Positions 58,640 to 64,000 of a stretch of 64,000 nt of DNA are shown here, piece by piece (position 1 is the first letter of the stretch; each line of letters starts with the position of its first letter). The stretch comes from Ignelater luminosus (taxonomy: Eukaryota; Arthropoda; Insecta; Coleoptera; Elateridae), in assembly GCA_011009095.1 (NCBI GenBank), contig VTPC01091067.1:81793-145792 (forward strand). Direction: 5' to 3'. The notes below the pieces were generated by a model. It was not told the DNA's origin, made no database searches, and saw only the letters and a list, made by a program, of their open reading frames with translations. The position numbers and the translations under genes were made by a program.

Positions 58640-60470
58640 AATTATGAGGTATATTGTCATTAAATGCATAATCTTTTTCTAGGCTCGTTTTTAAAATCTG
58701 TAAATAAATCAATCTTTTCATTCTTTATGAGAAGTTTCCCTTTATAAAGTGTAGGTAGATCCACGAAAGGTACGGATGTAATTTTATTCATTCGAAGGGG
58801 TAGGTCTTGCTATGCATCGCCAAACCGAAGTTTGTACCGACTCATTCCGTTGGAGTTATATTTTAATGCCCTAAGATTTGTAACTGTGGGGATCGCCGAT
58901 TTCAAGGCGAATTGAGGTAATGAAGTTTAGATCACCAAAATCTCTTAAAGAAATTATAGGTAAGGTAAAACACTTCATATTGCTTTGGGGTCCGTCGAGC
59001 TGATTTGCAGATTTGGATATAATCTGCACCAGAGTCGAATTCCTGTTCTGATAATTACACCCATGGTTGTACAGAATAATCTCATTCTCTAATTTTTCAA
59101 GTGCATTTTTGACAGTCTCTAATTAGTAAAAAATTATAGTTGACACTTCATCTGCTGTCAACTTATAATACATTGCAGACACGTTTGTTTTAGAAGCAAG
59201 AAGTAACGCTTGGAAATCCATCGTAAAAGTCTTACTCGATAACGCTTTATCTGTTTGCTTTTCCTTCCTAGGTTCTTCCTTTCTTTTAATGTGGGTATTA
59301 TAAGTTATTTCATCGATATTGTTTGTTTTAAAACTTTTACAGATATCGCAGGAGTCTTTTTCAGGTGCAAATAAACTAAAATTGTTTTTCTTGAAAAGTT
59401 GTTTGAAGACATTGTTATAGAATTCGTGCAAATCAGATTTTGATTTTGACAGTAGCTCCAAATACAGTTTTTGTCTTGAAGCCCTACAGTAATGGGACTC
59501 CATTTTTGGAATCTGACCAAAAAACACATACCCAATTTTTTTTCTTCACTATTATTTTCGCAAGTATCCAGTTCGAACTTTCTATTATTCTTTACACGAT
59601 CATTTCCAACTTTTAAATAATAGAAATTCAGCGTCTAGATCTTTCAATATCTTTTCAATCTCTCCCTTTTTGTTTGTTTAAAATCACATAACATTTGTAT
59701 ACAAAGGTGTTTTTCTTTCCACGACATTGCCCAAAATTCTGTAAATATCTTTTTTCGTTCGTCGTCATTGACTGAGCTACACGTCATTTTTTTTATTTAT
59801 TAACAGCTCACAACTACATCGTACTTTTAATTGCCGATTTCTGCGTTGAACGTCATTACATCCAATTTTCTTCATTATCCTTCTCCCTTGCTAAGTATTT
59901 ATCGCCGCTTTCTCTTTTCTTTTGTTCGTCTGTACTAGTCCATGATTCTAGATTCTTCTTTCAAGATTTCCTTTTTATCTTATTGTTATCTGTATTTTCT
60001 TCTGAAGATTATTGGACCAAGTGAAAATTATTTTCATATAATTTTGGAATGGTTGAATTGTCTACTTCAAGTTGAATACCATTTTCTTGATCAGCACTTA
60101 AACTTTGAGAAATATTGGTCTTATCAATATTTATTGCAGAATAATTATTTTTTATTATTTCCGATGTTGTTGTATTTTCCTCTCCAAGTTCAGAACCATT
60201 TACTGTAATCCGACAATTATATTTGAACTCCTTGCTTATCTATGATCACAATTAGCACAATACAAATCTCTAGCTCGCTTGGATTTGTACGTGGTTTTAA
60301 CATTTGAAATACGGAAATGTCTTGTGCTACGGGATAACTATTAAAGTGTCCATTGACAGGCATTTCATTAGTACATACAACTTGCCCATATTCTTGATTA
60401 TTTAATCCTGTTGAATTCACAACTTCCGACGAGTCTACTGCACCTTCATTTTGTAAACGTGCCATCTGAA
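58640..60470 (-). pseudogene. Decayed transposase-like gene with CxxC motif
   Basis: From 60465 downwards: MARLQNEGAVDSSEVV, SKRARDLYCANCDHR; then (59790-59123) CSSVNDDERKKIFTEFWAMSW, FFGQIPKMESHYCRASRQK, NNFSLFAPEKDSCDICKSFK, HIKRKEEPRKEKQTDKALS, FTMDFQALLLASKTNVSAMYY; then HGCNYQNRNSTL, LNFITSIRLEIGDP, TVTNLRALKYNSNGMSRYKL and YKGKLLIKNEKIDLF to about 58640. These blocks (VESHYCR, KD.CD.C, TMD.QA.L, ..C.YQNRN) belong to a repeat-type transposase-like protein common in insect genomes; I cannot name the superfamily with certainty. Frameshifts, stops (for example after GDA) and a missing stretch between AMYYK and HGCNYQ show it is a pseudogene. Confidence 0.65.
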
Positions 60471-60539
60471 TGATCCTCCATCAGCAGGACATTGTGTAAT
60501 ACTAGAACAGTTGCTGTAAAAATATATAAACCGCTTTTA

Positions 60540-60950
60540 CAATCCAATACATTCTATCATCTCCAACATGAATCCCTATCCCAGCACTCTCCAAATCCTC
60601 CCACAGCGTGAACTGTGCGGAGTTGTGGATCTGAAAAATCCGTCAAATTTCTAATTTATTCTACACTCCAAAAATTACAATCAACATCATCCAACCCCCT
60701 CCTCCACTGTCGTCTTCAACTCTGATCTCCATCCCAGCCTATCGCCGCCTCCAACTCCTTTATTCTAACAGAAATCCTTAAGACCACTCAAGCCGACTTC
60801 ACTACTTTGCCATCCAAACAAGCAGACATCTGAACTGCACCATCATCATCACCAACACCGGACGAGAGTCGCGTTCATCAATCAACACCACTTCATCCGA
60901 GGCTGGAGAGAAGCCTCACGGTTTCGACGCGGCATCTTTCGATGAATAAC
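60540..60950. other. C-rich low-coding segment, composition unlike neighbours
   Basis: Plus strand is rich in CTCC, CATC and ACC words (for example CCAACCCCCTCCTCCACTG and ACCATCATCATCACCAACAC) in an otherwise AT-rich area. No long open frame and no identified terminal repeats. Could be an LTR or SINE fragment; not established. Confidence 0.35.
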
Positions 60951-61499
60951 GCTTTTATAGTAATAAAATATTGGATTTACTAAATAAATAAACACAATAA
61001 TTAGAACACCACAAATTACCCGGTTTAGGAAACAACTTACTAGTTACTACACAAGCACTGTGTATACCAAACACCAACATGGAGGCTAGTGGATTTACAA
61101 GGTTTTCTTCCTTAATTGCAGAGATTATTTGGTGTTACGAAGATTTCGCAATACATAGAAACACGTATGGGCAATAGATGGAATAAATATCTTATTTTGG
61201 TGATTTGTTGGAGTTACGAGGTTTTCTTGTGTTGCCGACGATAAAGTAAATTAATTTAATACATTGCTAAGTAAACCATTAGAAGCAAAATAATTATGGA
61301 TGAGGTTGAAGAATTCAGCGTTTGCCATGAGCAGAAAAGTAGCTGACCTCCCGACTTATGTGATGGGGACAAAATAAAAAATGCTTTTTTAAGTTCAGCT
61401 CAAAACTTTATCACCTGACCAGATCAAGTATTACTTAATTTTTACAAAACCAATGTTAAGTCAGAACTTCCAAATTCTAATTCATTCACATTTCAGTTA

Positions 61500-62160
61500 A
61501 TTGATAAAAAAAATTATTTTCAGTTACTTAAAATTTATTAAGACAAATTCGGCTGAATTGGATAATATTAGAGCTAAGATGTTACTTTTATGTTGTCCTG
61601 ATATTATTAAATGTACGACTTATATTAATAATTCGCCCCTGGAAGCTTGTTACTTTCCAAATGCTTGGAAAATTGCTAAAATACCTTTACCCAAAGTAGT
61701 TTAACCTGCACAGTATAACAATTTATGATCTAACCATAGACCCACAGATTACGTGTTATCTTTCAGAAAGTAACATCCTGCCCGATTGTCAGTCTGGTTT
61801 TAAACTAGGTCGGGGCTGTTCTACCGCTATGTTACATGTTTTGGAGGACATCCGTAGAGTTGTTGACGAAAATAAATATACATCCTTAATTTTACTTGAT
61901 TTCACTAAAGCTTTTGACACTATTAATCAAAATGGCGGTCTACTTTTAACCAAATTGCACTTCTTTTATTGTAGTGATCAAGTGATATCCTTTCCTTCTA
62001 GTTACACGTTGTTGGCAAAGTCTTAACGTCTTTGTCAATGATATATTGTTGGCATGTGTACGATAACCTCGGGTGTTCTACAAGGATCTATACTTGGACC
62101 ATTCCTCTACACAATTTATTCCTCTGACTTTCGAGATAGAACTTAAGAGTAAAAGAGTAA
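61500..62160 (+). pseudogene. Jockey-like LINE RT fragment
   Basis: Plus-strand frames give CPDIIKCTTYINNSPLEACYFPNAWKIAKIPLPK (61590-61700), then LPDCQSGFKLGRGCSTAMLHVLEDIRR (QSGFR block), LILLDFTKAFDTIN (RT motif A with catalytic Asp) and GVLQGSILGPFLYTIYSSDF (motif B). The NPISLLP-type block between is shifted, and everything from the YADD box on is absent. Truncated at both ends. Confidence 0.75.
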
Positions 62161-63429
62161 CTTTCTTTAATAACTTGAATGTAGTTATCAAAATTTAAAC
62201 TGCAGCACCTTAGCACCTTGTAGAATAACAAATCTTCTAGCATTAAATAGAAAAGGATTTCCATATTTAAATCGTATTATGAGCTTAAGATTTTATTATT
62301 TTTAGATATAAACTAGAAAGTAGAAAACAAAGAATATGTAACTAAAGTCGTACGATAGATGGTTAGACTTTGATTAAACTGGAGTAAAAAATTTGAACAA
62401 GGCATTTTGTCTATAGTTTTCAGTCTCTGCTCTTCATTTCATTATACCCAAAATCTAAATTTTGGGTTTTTTGATCATAGCTACAGATTGAACTAGAAAA
62501 AGAGTGTGTGCCAGTTTGGAAGAGTTCGCTTGGGTGTAACACCCCTTTTGCCTTACTTACCAATGTTTATTGAAAATAGAGAATAAAAATTAGTTTTTTT
62601 AATTAATAATATACTAATACAGAGAAATCTAAGAAAGGGTGGCTAAGGCATCCCTGGTCAGTCTCTAGCTACGAACCTATGGAGGAATTAAATGTATTAC
62701 GATCTGGGCTTCTTGCTAGCCAAAATGTGAGTCTAATATTTTATCCATCATCTGCTTGAAATCATTTCATTTAAACACAAGCTTGTCTATTAAAGTGCAC
62801 ATCGTACAACTAAATAAAAACGCATTCCGATATAGTAACACTATGTTGTTTGGTAACACGTTTTACAGATTTTCCAAATAAAGTGAAGACCCAATAATGT
62901 CACCAATAATGATTCTAGTTTTTATCAATATAATTCATAAAACTTTTAAAAATTTCGTCGCCTTAGCGGTGAAAGATTCTAATTCACAAATTATGCATTT
63001 TTGAGTTAGGGCTCCTAACAAATTCAGAAAAGTCTGAATTCTTGATATTGTTTATATTTTCCAAAAAATTTTGATAACAGTTTGTCATTGAGTCAGGTGA
63101 AAATTATGAAAAACTGTTTTACTACAGAAGGAAAAGATTTAAAAAGCCTATTACTTTGAAGTGTTTCTCTATGGATTAGTACTTTTCACTTCTAGGGCGA
63201 CGATTTATTGCATGTAGCATAGTAGCCAAAATAAATCCCATGTGAGGTTGAAGATCAGTTTCAGGCAGCTTTTGAATATTCTTTGTGTGATAAGGATGCA
63301 TAGAGATTTTCGTAGAACTAGAGAGAAACTTGAGATCGTTGGAACGTTTGTTGTGTACATTCCTCTTTTGGCTTCTTGTAAAGATTTAAAATAGTACCGC
63401 GACATTTATGAATTAAGCAACGTATCAGA
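62161..63429. other. AT-rich DNA, nothing firm recognised
   Basis: 63205-63420 on the minus strand directly follows the transposase end at 63430 and may be its 3' flank. No other signal. Confidence 0.35.
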
Positions 63430-63990
63430 ACATTACAGCAAATGTTGAAAACGATCATTGTCAACTTGAAGACAAGTTTTCAGGCGCAGGTGAACTCTAT
63501 CGCGCACACAAGCAAATAATTATATAATTTCTGCGGCTGCTACTAAAATATGTGATTGGGTGTTTTCTTTATTTTTGACTTCCTTGCGATATACACCAAC
63601 CTTTATGAGGCCCTACAAGGAGTCATTCAGGGGATTTATATGAGGGTTGCAGAGAGAGATTTCGTTTATATAATCGTGCACATGTGCGGTATTATGTAGA
63701 GAAGCACCATCATGCATAAATAAACATGTCTCTGGGTTTCTAGGATGGATATAATCTACATAACTGGAAAACAGTTTTTTAGAAATTTTAAGTACATATA
63801 TATGTTTGCATTTAACAATTCCCATAACACAAACGACCCAAAGAAGCTATTAAAGCGCATTGAGGTGTACTTTTCATAATTATGTGCCGACTAGCGCCAC
63901 TTCAATTATGCACATAGTGCAAATCTCAAAAAGCGACACTCCTCCGTAAAGAGTACTTGCCTTACGCATTCCTGTCGTAATGCACTCATT
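63430..63990 (-). pseudogene. DDE transposase fragment (HFEHLL family)
   Basis: From 63990 down: VLFTEECRFLRF (for VLFTDESRF), about 25 codons of the WAGI-like region in shifted frame, FMHDGASLHNTAHVHDYINE (catalytic block QDGAPPH.A..V..+L+), LCNPHINPLN, and, after a shift, AAAEII.LFACVRDRVHLRLKTCLQVDNDRFQHLL then a stop. This is the DDE core and tail of the Tc1/mariner-type transposase seen at 27056-27450 and 45765-46235. The WPPRSPDL..LDFFLWG segment is largely deleted. Runs off the window at its N-terminal side. Confidence 0.7.
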
Positions 63991-64000
63991 TTCAATTAAA

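Noticed and set aside
59942..60208. Plus-strand frame as a membrane protein
   Set aside because: It lies antisense to the intervening region of the decayed CxxC transposase and has no conserved text.

Overview
The window looks like AT-rich nuclear DNA of an insect, most likely a beetle. Reasons: spliced host genes with very short introns (about 50-62 nt, GT...AG), an arthropod-type TATA plus TCAGT core promoter, and a dense load of decayed insect transposons (MULE, mariner, hAT, Transib-like, several LINEs, foldback elements). The beetle assignment is inference from intron size and TE content. I saw no rRNA, tRNA, CRISPR or bacterial-type operon.

Host genes. All are on the minus strand. (1) A complete gamma-tubulin complex component 5 gene (13337-24909) can be rebuilt as 11 exons in one continuous frame (970 aa). 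Ten of its coding gaps are tiny or moderate, and one is a 7.8-kb intron (15385-23221) full of repeats. (2) Two paralogous genes (28727-29619 and 33021-34137) share a structure: a long exon beginning with VLG..ST, a phase-1 intron of 52-56 nt, and a short Asn/Arg/Gly-rich last exon. Both carry a conserved furin-type site GGRAKR|SF and one conserved cysteine. I do not recognise the family. (3) A signal-peptide exon at 52090-52146 has a TATA box 30 bp upstream of an initiator and a phase-0 donor that fits the VLG exons. It is probably the first exon of one or both paralogs, which implies an intron of about 18 kb.

Repeat regions. 35-1240 is a broken MULE. 10416-10810 is a TTA-flanked MITE. 19460-21451 is an exact 991-bp direct repeat around ten Ns, almost certainly an unmerged contig overlap, and the left contig stops about 30 bp inside a 911-bp foldback (21420-22330). 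25911-27450 joins a Transib-like transposase remnant to the tail of another DDE transposase. 36100-38990, 40700-41310, 43517-45430 and 61500-62160 are LINE remnants. 46618-47184 is an unidentified 189-codon reading frame with three internal stops. 53480-58165 is a nest: LINE ORF1 split by a hAT element, which itself holds a mariner with intact TIRs and a foldback. 58640-60470 is a further decayed transposase of a CxxC-containing family. 63430-63990 is another DDE fragment, of the same family as those at 27.1 and 46 kb.

The long stretches 1.2-7.7, 11-13, 31-33, 39-40.6, 41.3-43.5, 47.5-52 and 62.2-63.4 kb are AT-rich and hold nothing I can name.
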